Origin: Methanobacteriota archaeon
GTDB lineage: Archaea > Thermoplasmatota > Poseidoniia > Poseidoniales > Poseidoniaceae
Length of the DNA stretch: 21,739 nucleotides
Assembly (NCBI GenBank): GCA_002727515.1
Contig: PBXF01000014.1
Span: 27,777-49,515, forward strand
Direction of reading: 5' to 3'
Positions 9,097 through 16,587 of the stretch are shown here, piece by piece. A program made the translations under genes and the position numbers. Position 1 is the stretch's first letter; each line of letters begins with the position of its first letter. Below the pieces are notes generated by a model, which was given only the letters and a program-made list of their open reading frames with translations, was not told the DNA's origin and did not search any database.

Positions 9097-10991
9097 TGGT
9101 GGCTCACGTTAGCGATTTAATTGCAACAGACATCGATTCATACCTTGCTAGTCATGAACAAAAAGAACTCTTGCGTTTCATCACATGTGGTTCAGTTGAT
9201 GATGGTAAATCTACACTTATCGGTAGAATGCTATACGAGTCTCAGATGCTTTTTGATGACCACTTAGCAGCATTAGAAGCAGATTCAAAGAGAGTAGGCA
9301 CCCAAGAAGGGGAAATTGATTTTGCCTTACTTGTTGATGGATTAGCTGCTGAAAGAGAGCAGGGAATAACAATCGATGTGGCTTACAGATTTTTCTCTAC
9401 TGACAAAAGGAAGTACATAGTTGCGGATACTCCTGGTCATGAAGAATACACGAGAAATATGGCAACAGGGGCTTCTACAGCTGATGTTGCAATAATATTA
9501 GTTGATGCAAGCCAAGGTGTATTAACCCAGACTAGAAGACACTCATTCATTGTTTCAATGGTTGGCGTCAAAAAGATAATTCTAGCAATCAACAAACTTG
9601 ATCTGGTCGATTACTCGCAAGAGGTATACAATAAGATTACAGAAGATTTTACTAATTTTGCAGACGAAGCATTAGTCTTAGAACAAATCACAAGCATTCC
9701 TATTTCTGCATTGAAAGGAGATAACATTGTTTCAATGAGCGAAAATACACCTTGGTACAAAGGTCAATCCATTATGGAATATTTGGAAACTGTTGAAGTT
9801 TCTGCTCCTGCTCAGAAAAGATCATTCCGCATGCCTGTTCAATGGGTGAATCGCCCGAATAGTGACTTCAGAGGATTTGCAGGTTTGATAGCAAGTGGCG
9901 TAGTTTCACCTGGCGATAGAGTTAGAGTTCTGCCAAGTGGAACAGAATCTGTGGTAAAACAAATCGTAACTTATGAAGGAGATTTAGAATTAGCAGGCGC
10001 TGGTAGAGGGGTAACACTCACTCTCGAAGACGAAATTGACGTCTCAAGAGGAGACATAATTGCGGCAGCCGATAATCCAAGTCAAACCGCTGACCAATTT
10101 AGGGCAAGACTGCTTTGGATGGACTCGAGTTCAATGGCTCCAGGGCGTGAATATTTATTCAAATCAAATACTCAAGTCTCATCAATGACATTGGGGAAAT
10201 TAAAACACAAAATCGATGTTAATACTCTAGAAGAAATACCTGCTGAAAAGTTGGAGATGAATGAGATTGGAATTTGCAATATCTCCCTTTCAAAGAGAGT
10301 AGCATTCGACCCATACGACGAAGACCCAACAATGGGTGGTTTCATTGTTATAGATAGAATTTCAAATAATACAGTCGGTATGGGTCTGGTCGATTATGCT
10401 CTAAGAAGGTCAGATAATATTCATTGGCAGACAATGGATATCACGAAAGAGAATCGTTCGAAGCAGAAAAATCAGAAGGCAAAAGTCGTTTGGTTCACAG
10501 GTCTATCTGGTTCTGGTAAATCTTCAATTGCAAATATACTGGAGAAGAAAATGAATGCTCAAGGCAGGCATACAATAACTCTTGACGGAGATAACATTAG
10601 ACACGGCCTGAATAAAGACCTAGGTTTCACTCAAACAGACCGTGTTGAAAACATAAGACGAGTTGGCGAAACTGCTAAACTCATGGTTGATGCAGGTTTA
10701 ATCTGTATTACTTCCTTCATCTCACCATTTGCATCCGAGAGAAAAATGGCTAGAGATCTCCTCGAAGATGGAGAATTTGTCGAGGTCTTCATTGACACTC
10801 CACTTGAAGAATGCGAAAAGCGCGACGTCAAGGGACTGTATGCAAAAGCCAGAGCAGGAGACTTACCTAATTTCACAGGAATCTCCAGTCCTTATGAAAA
10901 TCCTGAAGAACCGGAGGTAAGGATCGATACGATGTCAATGTCTGCCGAAGAAGCAGCTGATTTCATTCTAGATTACTTGAGTAATTCTTGA
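9096..10991 (+). CDS. cysNC: CysN-CysC fusion: sulfate adenylyltransferase GTPase subunit plus APS kinase
   Basis: A 631-residue bifunctional enzyme. Residues about 24-445 are the CysN GTPase of the EF-Tu/EF-1-alpha type: P-loop GSVDDGKST (32-40), EREQGITIDVAYRFF, G3 DTPGHEEYTRNMATGAS, G4 NKLD, then beta-barrel domains. It powers APS synthesis by CysD. Residues about 462-631 are APS kinase: P-loop GLSGSGKS (469-476), LDGDNIRHGLNKDLGF, RVENIRRVGETAKLM, SFISPF, and the KARAGDLPNFTGISSPYE block. This half phosphorylates APS to PAPS. The same fusion is known in bacteria as NodQ/CysNC. With cysD the operon therefore supplies PAPS; no PAPS reductase lies in the window, so the product may feed sulfotransfer, reduction elsewhere, or both. 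The 3' end overlaps the convergent glycosyltransferase gene by 19 bases. Confidence 0.97.
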   Translation: MVAHVSDLIATDIDSYLASHEQKELLRFITCGSVDDGKSTLIGRMLYESQMLFDDHLAALEADSKRVGTQEGEIDFALLVDGLAAEREQGITIDVAYRFFSTDKRKYIVADTPGHEEYTRNMATGASTADVAIILVDASQGVLTQTRRHSFIVSMVGVKKIILAINKLDLVDYSQEVYNKITEDFTNFADEALVLEQITSIPISALKGDNIVSMSENTPWYKGQSIMEYLETVEVSAPAQKRSFRMPVQWVNRPNSDFRGFAGLIASGVVSPGDRVRVLPSGTESVVKQIVTYEGDLELAGAGRGVTLTLEDEIDVSRGDIIAAADNPSQTADQFRARLLWMDSSSMAPGREYLFKSNTQVSSMTLGKLKHKIDVNTLEEIPAEKLEMNEIGICNISLSKRVAFDPYDEDPTMGGFIVIDRISNNTVGMGLVDYALRRSDNIHWQTMDITKENRSKQKNQKAKVVWFTGLSGSGKSSIANILEKKMNAQGRHTITLDGDNIRHGLNKDLGFTQTDRVENIRRVGETAKLMVDAGLICITSFISPFASERKMARDLLEDGEFVEVFIDTPLEECEKRDVKGLYAKARAGDLPNFTGISSPYENPEEPEVRIDTMSMSAEEAADFILDYLSNS

Positions 10992-12007
10992 ATTTGCGTC
11001 GCTATTATATCCCATTGAAGTGAATCTCTCAATGAAATGATTTCTTTCCTTGATTTGTCCATCTCTTCTTGTGTGATTTGTGAAATACTAGCTACTATTT
11101 CTTCAACTCCCGTTCCACGCATTTTTATTGCGCCATCGATGTCATCGAAAATTGGAATTGGAGTCACTGCTATCGGGCATCCTGATGCAACTCCCATCCT
11201 TACTGCTCCTGAAGCAGATTCGTTGGTTTTTTGATACGGGAATACCAATAATTCACACTTTGATAGGGTCGAAATCGCAACATCATCATCCAAAAATTCG
11301 GTTACGAGTCGAACTTTAGATTCGAGTTCATTGTTCTTGATTATGGAATTAATCTTATTTTCAGTATTACCTGTTCCATCTCTAGTTGCACACAGTAAAA
11401 CAAGTTCATCCCATCCGGGTAGTCTAGAAAATGCCTCTACCAGTTCAATTTGACCTTTGTGAGGAAGTAGGAATCCAAAAGTAGCCATAGTTCTACCTTT
11501 GATTTCGAGAGACTGAACCCCTTCTTTAGGTGGTGGATATACTCCATGAGGAATCATAACTACATTATCTTCGATTCCAAGTTTCTTTAGATTCTCCACG
11601 TCACTCTTTGAATGAACCATCACCGTAGAACAGGTCTTCAAACCACTTACTGCTTTCTCAATTCTCTTACTTGGAAATATGAGTGAGCGATCTTTGGTAT
11701 TGTGCATTGTAATGAATACCTTGACGTTCATATCACTTAGTTTGTGTAATAGTTCGTTTAGGTATGAGAATCTCAGCAATCCAGGTTGGTGTTGTATTAC
11801 AACAGTTCTGATGTCCTTCGCTGCAATTTGTGCAATTATTCCTCCGAAGAAATTGGAATCTCTCTTCCAGCAAGGAACCGCTCCTTCGACCTCTCCTTCA
11901 CCGGATTGGCACATTACTATCACCTCATCTTGAAATTCATCGATAAGGAACTTGGAATAAGTTGCGATTCCACACCTGATTCCCCAGGTGGTTATCCATC
12001 CTATCAT
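10973..12007 (-). CDS. Glycosyltransferase, GT4-like (GT-B fold)
   Basis: A 344-residue cytosolic enzyme expected to move a sugar from a nucleotide donor to a glycan or lipid acceptor. Family signs: an N-terminal glycine motif in GWITTWGIRCGIATYSKFL, central HNT and MIPHGVYPP, the inter-domain FGFLLPHKGQIELVEAF that opens the second Rossmann domain, and the donor-site region FPYQKTNESASGAVRMG with the ESASG glutamate, followed by ASGCPIAVTPIPIFDDI. Length suits a compact GT4 enzyme. The start is ATG at 12007: AAGGAG at 12021-12016 lies 8 bases upstream, better than the in-frame GTG at 12016 that is part of that site. It follows the sulfotransferase-like gene closely in the TBP operon. Acceptor and donor cannot be read from sequence; S-layer or lipid glycan decoration is inference. 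Confidence 0.85.
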   Translation of the reverse strand: MIGWITTWGIRCGIATYSKFLIDEFQDEVIVMCQSGEGEVEGAVPCWKRDSNFFGGIIAQIAAKDIRTVVIQHQPGLLRFSYLNELLHKLSDMNVKVFITMHNTKDRSLIFPSKRIEKAVSGLKTCSTVMVHSKSDVENLKKLGIEDNVVMIPHGVYPPPKEGVQSLEIKGRTMATFGFLLPHKGQIELVEAFSRLPGWDELVLLCATRDGTGNTENKINSIIKNNELESKVRLVTEFLDDDVAISTLSKCELLVFPYQKTNESASGAVRMGVASGCPIAVTPIPIFDDIDGAIKMRGTGVEEIVASISQITQEEMDKSRKEIISLRDSLQWDIIATQIQELLK

Positions 12008-12012
12008 GAGAA

Positions 12013-12594
12013 TCACTCCTTAAATTCAAAATCTGAATAGATTTCTAGAATTTGTTTTACATCTTTAGACCTTGGAGAATATTTCTTCTTTCGATCTCTC
12101 AAAGCAAAGCCTTCTAAGTTGATTTCCACACCTAACTTATTGAATGCTTCAAGTGCTTCTTCATTTGAATATGGATACCTTAGGAAAGCAACATTATCAA
12201 TTCCATCTTCATTTGCTCGCTTGAAACTTTCAAGGAACATTTTGAACCCCACGGGATCATCTGGAAAAGATTGTAAAAATCTTGAAAGTGGTATTTCTGG
12301 AGCATTAATTCCTAAACACATCTTCGATGCGTTTGCAGTTAGAAATTTTCTTCTGTCCATTGACCTAATTGCATCCAAATAATCACCGTGGATTACTAAA
12401 ATCGGTTTCCCAATTTTTTCACCAGGATGTTGTTTGTGGCAAATCAATCCGTAATTTTCAGGCCTTGTTCTAATACCCTGTGCTTCCATATGGTCGCACA
12501 ATGCATTCGATGCTACGCCACCGTGAGAAACTACCCAAACATCAATACTGTCTGGTTGAACAGCACTTGGCCCTAAAGGTTGCATCAAAATCAC
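12013..12594 (-). CDS. Small sulfotransferase-like protein (tentative)
   Basis: A 193-residue cytosolic protein. Near its N-terminus SIDVWVVSHGGVASNAL is a beta-strand plus glycine/serine loop in the place where sulfotransferases bind the 5'-phosphate of PAPS. Further on, ILVIHGDYLDAIRSMDRRKF resembles the 3'-phosphate site (usually RDPxxxxxS). FLRYPYSNEEALEAFNKLGV resembles the FLRYEDL helix region, and RDRKKKYSP near the end could be a basic nucleotide loop. Marine phages and picoplankton carry short relatives of this kind (recalled, not searched). Context helps: PAPS-making genes lie 1 kb away and a glycosyltransferase is next in the operon. Start may be GTG at 12594, overlapping the TBP stop as GTGA, or ATG at 12585. 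Another P-loop-type enzyme or an inactive relative is possible. Confidence 0.5.
   Translation of the reverse strand: MILMQPLGPSAVQPDSIDVWVVSHGGVASNALCDHMEAQGIRTRPENYGLICHKQHPGEKIGKPILVIHGDYLDAIRSMDRRKFLTANASKMCLGINAPEIPLSRFLQSFPDDPVGFKMFLESFKRANEDGIDNVAFLRYPYSNEEALEAFNKLGVEINLEGFALRDRKKKYSPRSKDVKQILEIYSDFEFKE
12016..12021 (-). promoter_or_regulatory. Shine-Dalgarno site setting the glycosyltransferase start
   Basis: Minus-strand AAGGAG followed by an 8-base spacer and ATG at 12007. Its last base is the first base of the alternative GTG at 12016, so the ATG is the better start. Confidence 0.7.
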
Positions 12595-13358
12595 ATGTAG
12601 AGCAGGTCAGCCAGCTCATCTTGAATAATTTGTACAGCCTCAAGAATTTCGTCCTTGTGGCGAGCACCAGTGATTACCATCTTTCCTGAACCGAAAATCA
12701 GACAGACAACCTTAGGGTAATCTAATCTGTAAATTAGACCAGGGAATTGTTCTGGCTCGTATTCAACCTTGTCGAATGGAAGGTGGAATGTTAAGTTGTT
12801 TAGATTTAGTTTTCTTGGCATTGCCGCAAACGGGTCACCCTCTCTCATCAATCTAGGTCCTGGACCCTTAAACTCATCTTTCCAAGTTTTTCTGTTTGCA
12901 TCGATATACGCCTTACCTTCTTTTTCTTCTTCCTCTGTAGGTATTCGAAGAGAACCATCTTTGTTCTCGTATACATACAGGTCAGTGAAATCTCTGTCGG
13001 AGATTCCATCGAAATCTTCTGGGTAATGCAGTGCATATGTTGCAACCATGTTTTGGACTTCGATTTCAACATCTTTCAAGTCCCATGTTGTGATTCCAGC
13101 TTCTCTTAGGTCACTGATCATTCTTTCAATACCAGTGTGAATATTGTCTTCGTCTTTTCCGCCAGTACAAACTGCTCTTCCAGATCTGAACATTAGAATT
13201 GCCAATTTTGGGTCGGATACTCTGTATACGACACCAGGAAATTGTTCAGGTTCATACTCACAATTCAATTGAATTGCGATATCAGGTAAGTCAAGTTCTT
13301 CAGCTACTCTTGTGCTTGCTACTACGTTAACAACAGTCAAACGGTCCTCATCGTTCAT
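12591..13358 (-). CDS. tbp: TATA-binding protein with a large insertion in repeat 2
   Basis: General transcription factor that binds and bends promoter DNA and recruits TFB and RNA polymerase. Two TBP repeats are clear: repeat 1 about residues 7-88 (VVNVVASTRVAEELDLPDIA, YEPEQFPGVVYRV, LMFRSGRAVCTGGK) and repeat 2 starting at 97 (VEIEVQNMVATYAL), resuming at 183 (KLNLNNLTFHLP, VEYEPEQFPGLIYRL, IFGSGKMVITGAR). At 255 residues it is much longer than the usual archaeal 180-200; removing residues 111-182 leaves 183. The insertion, rich in Asp, Glu and aromatics, separates strand S1' from helix H1'. No acidic C-terminal tail is present. The gene has its own promoter right after the mevalonate kinase stop and leads an operon with the sulfotransferase-like gene (GTGA overlap). 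Confidence 0.95.
   Translation of the reverse strand: MNDEDRLTVVNVVASTRVAEELDLPDIAIQLNCEYEPEQFPGVVYRVSDPKLAILMFRSGRAVCTGGKDEDNIHTGIERMISDLREAGITTWDLKDVEIEVQNMVATYALHYPEDFDGISDRDFTDLYVYENKDGSLRIPTEEEEKEGKAYIDANRKTWKDEFKGPGPRLMREGDPFAAMPRKLNLNNLTFHLPFDKVEYEPEQFPGLIYRLDYPKVVCLIFGSGKMVITGARHKDEILEAVQIIQDELADLLYM
12813..13028 (-). other. In-frame segment coding for the extra 72 residues inside TBP
   Basis: This part encodes TBP residues 111-182, from HYPEDFDGISDRDF through an acidic stretch (TEEEEKEGK, 141-149) to FAAMPR. It has no counterpart in repeat 1, where only a few residues separate the S1 strand from the H1 helix. It is free of stops and has the same codon style as its surroundings. No intein motifs or ends are visible: the first residue is His rather than Cys or Ser, and there is no terminal HN. 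Confidence 0.75.
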
Positions 13359-13379
13359 GAACGGCCGATTATAAACCCC

Positions 13380-13387
13380 TATTTAAA
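13380..13387 (-). promoter_or_regulatory. TATA box of the TBP operon
   Basis: Minus-strand TTTAAATA; its TTTAAA core is centred 26.5 bases before the TBP start codon, so the message should be leaderless. A second AT-rich block, TTTATAAT at 13368-13375, sits where an archaeal proximal promoter element would be. The upstream BRE position runs into the stop codon of mevalonate kinase. Confidence 0.7.
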
Positions 13388-13392
13388 CCAAG

Positions 13393-14490
13393 TCAGTTGT
13401 CAAAGGGGTTCCAAATTTGCAAATTAGTATCCTCAACCTCTAATCCTTTGCAGGGCAATCTGCTGATGAGTGTTTTGCCTCCTGCAAGTTCAATTGCCTC
13501 ACTGGTCTCCTTTGGATTTCTTGTTAGTGCAATCATACAGCCACCTCCGCCAGCACCTGTTAACTTCACTCCGAGAGATGATGGAGCAGCGGCAGAAATC
13601 AGATTTTCCAACTCTGGAGATGATACTCCAAGATTCCTCAAAAGTAGGTGATTTTCTGTCATGGCAATACCCACCTCCTCCATATCACCAGACAATAGAG
13701 CATCAATTCCTCGTCTTGCAACTATCCCAATAGTTTCAATTTCTTTCATTTTGTCTGGATTTTCTTTCAGTAATTTAGCCACCTTTGCTACTTGATCTGC
13801 TGTAGGTGCATGAACCTCTGTGTTGCCTATTACTAGCCAAACATCGTTTATGTCACTAGGAAGTTCGACTGAATGGACTTCCCAAGATACATCGTTTAAT
13901 CTGCGAGTGTAAAGCCAATCAAGCCCACTTTCAATTTTGTCAGATAGGACAATGCATCCACCGTGTGAACATGTACTGGAGTCGAGAGGAGATGCTCTAC
14001 CTCCTTGAGCGTGTGCTTCAACGGCATGAGCTAGTATTGCGCATTCATCTACATCGACAGATTTGTTGCCTATTAGAATCGAATCGCCCACACTATTCTC
14101 CCATGGTCCTTGATAGACACTGTTTGGGTTTGCAGCGCTGAAACCCTCTGCCCAATCGTCACCAATTAGTTGCCTACCTCTTGCACATCTAAGCGCTCCT
14201 GCTGCCGCTACCGATAACGCAGCAGACGAACCAAGCCCGCTTGCAGGAGGAATGTCGCCTTTGATTCTCACAGAAAGTGGTGGGCCATTCGCCCACAATC
14301 TTTGTTTTAATGCTTCGACATGAGGATGCCTTTTAGAAATAAATTTCATTCCATCTATCCGCCATTCAGAGTTCTTTTCAAGACTTACAGTCATTCTCTG
14401 GTCTATCGCCACAGCGACGGCAGGTTGCCCGAAAACCACCGCATGTTCCCCAAAGAGGATACATTTGCCGGGAGCACTTGCCTGCACCAT
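13393..14490 (-). CDS. mvk: Mevalonate kinase
   Basis: A 365-residue GHMP-family kinase that phosphorylates mevalonate at C5 in the pathway to archaeal isoprenoid lipids. Motif 1 is ASAPGKCILFGEHAVVFGQP at the N-terminus. The ATP-binding loop is PPASGLGSSAALSVAAAG. SPLDSSTCSHGGCIV carries the catalytic Asp region (usually PSGxDxxxxxxGG). Motif 3 is LTGAGGGGCMIAL. Length agrees with the family. The frame opens further upstream to a GTG at 14565, but that extension (LHYIVEECSLLQPNG...) is not family-like and would overlap the start of the divergent gene; ATG at 14490 begins MVQASAPGK, as family members do. I see no convincing TATA box in the 66-base divergent gap for this start. Confidence 0.93.
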   Translation of the reverse strand: MVQASAPGKCILFGEHAVVFGQPAVAVAIDQRMTVSLEKNSEWRIDGMKFISKRHPHVEALKQRLWANGPPLSVRIKGDIPPASGLGSSAALSVAAAGALRCARGRQLIGDDWAEGFSAANPNSVYQGPWENSVGDSILIGNKSVDVDECAILAHAVEAHAQGGRASPLDSSTCSHGGCIVLSDKIESGLDWLYTRRLNDVSWEVHSVELPSDINDVWLVIGNTEVHAPTADQVAKVAKLLKENPDKMKEIETIGIVARRGIDALLSGDMEEVGIAMTENHLLLRNLGVSSPELENLISAAAPSSLGVKLTGAGGGGCMIALTRNPKETSEAIELAGGKTLISRLPCKGLEVEDTNLQIWNPFDN

Positions 14491-14556
14491 GGATATGGGT
14501 AGAGTAGGAAGTACTTTGCCGTTGGGTTGAAGGAGTGAACACTCTTCGACGATATA

Positions 14557-16587
14557 ATGCAGCACCCACTGGATGTATCCTATGCAGGTATTTCAGGATG
14601 GTATATTCTGCTTGTGTTGGGCGTTGTGTCACTTGGTTTTTTCACTTACCAGGTTCAAAAAGCAACAAGATTAGTGCTCTTGGGCGCCAAAGATAACAGG
14701 TTCGATTCTTGGGGCGCGAGGTTGAAAGAAACCGCAACTGTTTGGTTGGGTCAGAAAAAGGTGCTTGAAGACCCAATAGCAGGTGGTATGCACGTCTTAA
14801 TGTTCTGGGGATTCTTAATGCTGTCAAGCGATATGCTCGATTTAGCAAGTGGTAATCGCTTTAGTGAACATATACTTCCAGAAGTTCTTAATCCAGTCTG
14901 GAATGGCATGGTGGAATTAGGATATACAAGTGCACTGGTTGGATGTTTCTTGGCATTAAATCGCAGAATTCTTTTCACACCTGAAAAACTCAAAGGAAAA
15001 AGTCAGTTGGAAGGTAACGTAATTTTGCTACTGATTATGACAATTTGTACAACATCGTTTGTAATCGAGGCTGGAGAAGGACCTGATCCAACTTACGAAA
15101 TGATTGGATATTGGGTTTCACAGACATTCACCATTACACAAAGCCTGGTTAATTGGGCGTATTGGGCACATATGGTAGCAATTTGTACATTCTTATTCCT
15201 GATACCTCTCTCCAAGCACATGCATCTAGTTATGGCATTGCCAAATGTATTCTTCTTTGATACAGAACCGATGGCAAAGATGAGACCACTTCAAACCGAT
15301 GAAAATGGAACAGCAGTACCTCTCGATGAATTAGATTTAGAGTCATTTGGTGCCGCATCCTACACACAATTATCGTGGCGAAGTTTGATTGACGGTTGGG
15401 CATGCACATCTTGTGCTAGATGTCAAGATGTTTGCCCAGCTTATGCATCTGGTAAAGCATTGAATCCTATGCAAATAATTCACGATGTAAGAGGATATGC
15501 CAATGAACACGCTGCACTATTATTCAAAGGTGAAGAACCAGAAGAAGACATAATATCACGATTTAGCGAAGCAGCAATATGGGCTTGTACTACATGCAAT
15601 GCATGTGTTGACGTTTGCCCGGTAAATATTGAACATGTTCCAAAACTAACCGACGCTCGCCGTCATTTGATGATGGAGAGAATGGAATTCGATGAATCCG
15701 TAGAGGACACCGTAATGCCTCTCATGATGACCATTGAGAACCTTGAGAGCGACTCCAACCCATACGGCATTCCTATGCATGAGAGAGGAGATTGGGCTGC
15801 TGACTTAGATGTGAAAGTCGCAGAACCTGCAGAATACATCTACTTCGCAGGATGTGCTGCTTCTTTCGATGAGCGTAACAAGAAGGTTGCAAGGGATACA
15901 ATTTCTATCATGAAGGAAGCGGGACTAGATGTTGGTATCTTAGGTATGCAAGAAGGATGCAGTGGAGACGCAGCTCGTCGGGCTGGTAATGAATATCTAT
16001 TCCAAATGCTTGCAGAAACCAATTTAGCAACTTTCGAGGAGATTGGGGTCAAGAAGATTGTTTCCTCTTGTCCTCACTGTTTCCACACTTTAGGAACCGA
16101 GTACAAGGACTTTGGAGGTCAAGATATTGAGGTCATGCACCATTCTCAACTGATTAATCACCTTCAACAAGAAGGTAAACTTCCAGAACCCAAGCATGAT
16201 GGAAATATCACTTACCATGATCCATGTTATCTTGGACGCATTGGCGGTGAATTAGAAGCGCCTCGTGCTGCAATTGGTGGTGTCGATATTGAAACTGAGA
16301 ATCATGGCAGAGGCTCATTCTGTTGTGGCGCAGGTGGTGCTCAAATGTGGATGGAAGAGCATGTTGATGACGGATACGACCGTGTCAACATCATTCGTTC
16401 TAAAGAACTGGCTGCTACTGGTGCGGATACCGTTGCTGTTGGTTGTCCATTCTGTTCTACTATGGTTACAGATGGTCTTTCATCAATAGGTTCAGAGATG
16501 GAAGTCAAAGACATCGCAGAAATTGTATGGGAACAAATCAAGGCAAATGATGCTAAGATTCAGGCTTCTAAAGTCGAAGAAGAATGA
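14557..16587 (+). CDS. Membrane-bound Fe-S oxidoreductase, HdrE-HdrD-like fusion (EMO-type)
   Basis: A 676-residue redox protein. Five membrane helices (about 11-32, 78-94, 116-136, 152-170, 198-220) form a nitrate-reductase-gamma/HdrE-like domain; His79, His205, His221 and His223 are candidate heme b ligands. Two 4Fe-4S motifs follow: Cys283/286/289/293 (CTSCARCQDVCP) and Cys344/347/350/354 (CTTCNACVDVCP). Then come two cysteine-rich CCG-type domains: Cys433, Cys468 (EGCSGDAARRAGNEYLFQ), Cys505/508, and Cys557 (HDPCYLGR), Cys589-590 (FCCGAGG), Cys630/633. This layout matches bacterial ETF:(methyl)menaquinone oxidoreductases (EMO), which pass electrons from fatty-acid beta-oxidation to quinones, and also methanogen HdrDE. 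A quinone-linked role in an aerobic heterotroph is the more likely reading. No etfAB or beta-oxidation genes lie in the window. Its stop abuts the convergent gene's stop. Confidence 0.85.
   Translation: MQHPLDVSYAGISGWYILLVLGVVSLGFFTYQVQKATRLVLLGAKDNRFDSWGARLKETATVWLGQKKVLEDPIAGGMHVLMFWGFLMLSSDMLDLASGNRFSEHILPEVLNPVWNGMVELGYTSALVGCFLALNRRILFTPEKLKGKSQLEGNVILLLIMTICTTSFVIEAGEGPDPTYEMIGYWVSQTFTITQSLVNWAYWAHMVAICTFLFLIPLSKHMHLVMALPNVFFFDTEPMAKMRPLQTDENGTAVPLDELDLESFGAASYTQLSWRSLIDGWACTSCARCQDVCPAYASGKALNPMQIIHDVRGYANEHAALLFKGEEPEEDIISRFSEAAIWACTTCNACVDVCPVNIEHVPKLTDARRHLMMERMEFDESVEDTVMPLMMTIENLESDSNPYGIPMHERGDWAADLDVKVAEPAEYIYFAGCAASFDERNKKVARDTISIMKEAGLDVGILGMQEGCSGDAARRAGNEYLFQMLAETNLATFEEIGVKKIVSSCPHCFHTLGTEYKDFGGQDIEVMHHSQLINHLQQEGKLPEPKHDGNITYHDPCYLGRIGGELEAPRAAIGGVDIETENHGRGSFCCGAGGAQMWMEEHVDDGYDRVNIIRSKELAATGADTVAVGCPFCSTMVTDGLSSIGSEMEVKDIAEIVWEQIKANDAKIQASKVEEE

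Noticed and set aside
12813..13028. Intein or mobile element inside the TBP gene
   Set aside because: The insert is only 72 residues, lacks the Cys/Ser start, the terminal HN and splicing blocks, and has no flanking repeats.
14491..14565. 25-residue extension of mevalonate kinase from a GTG at 14565
   Set aside because: It would overlap the start of the divergent oxidoreductase gene and is not family-like; MVQASAPGK at 14490 matches the usual start.
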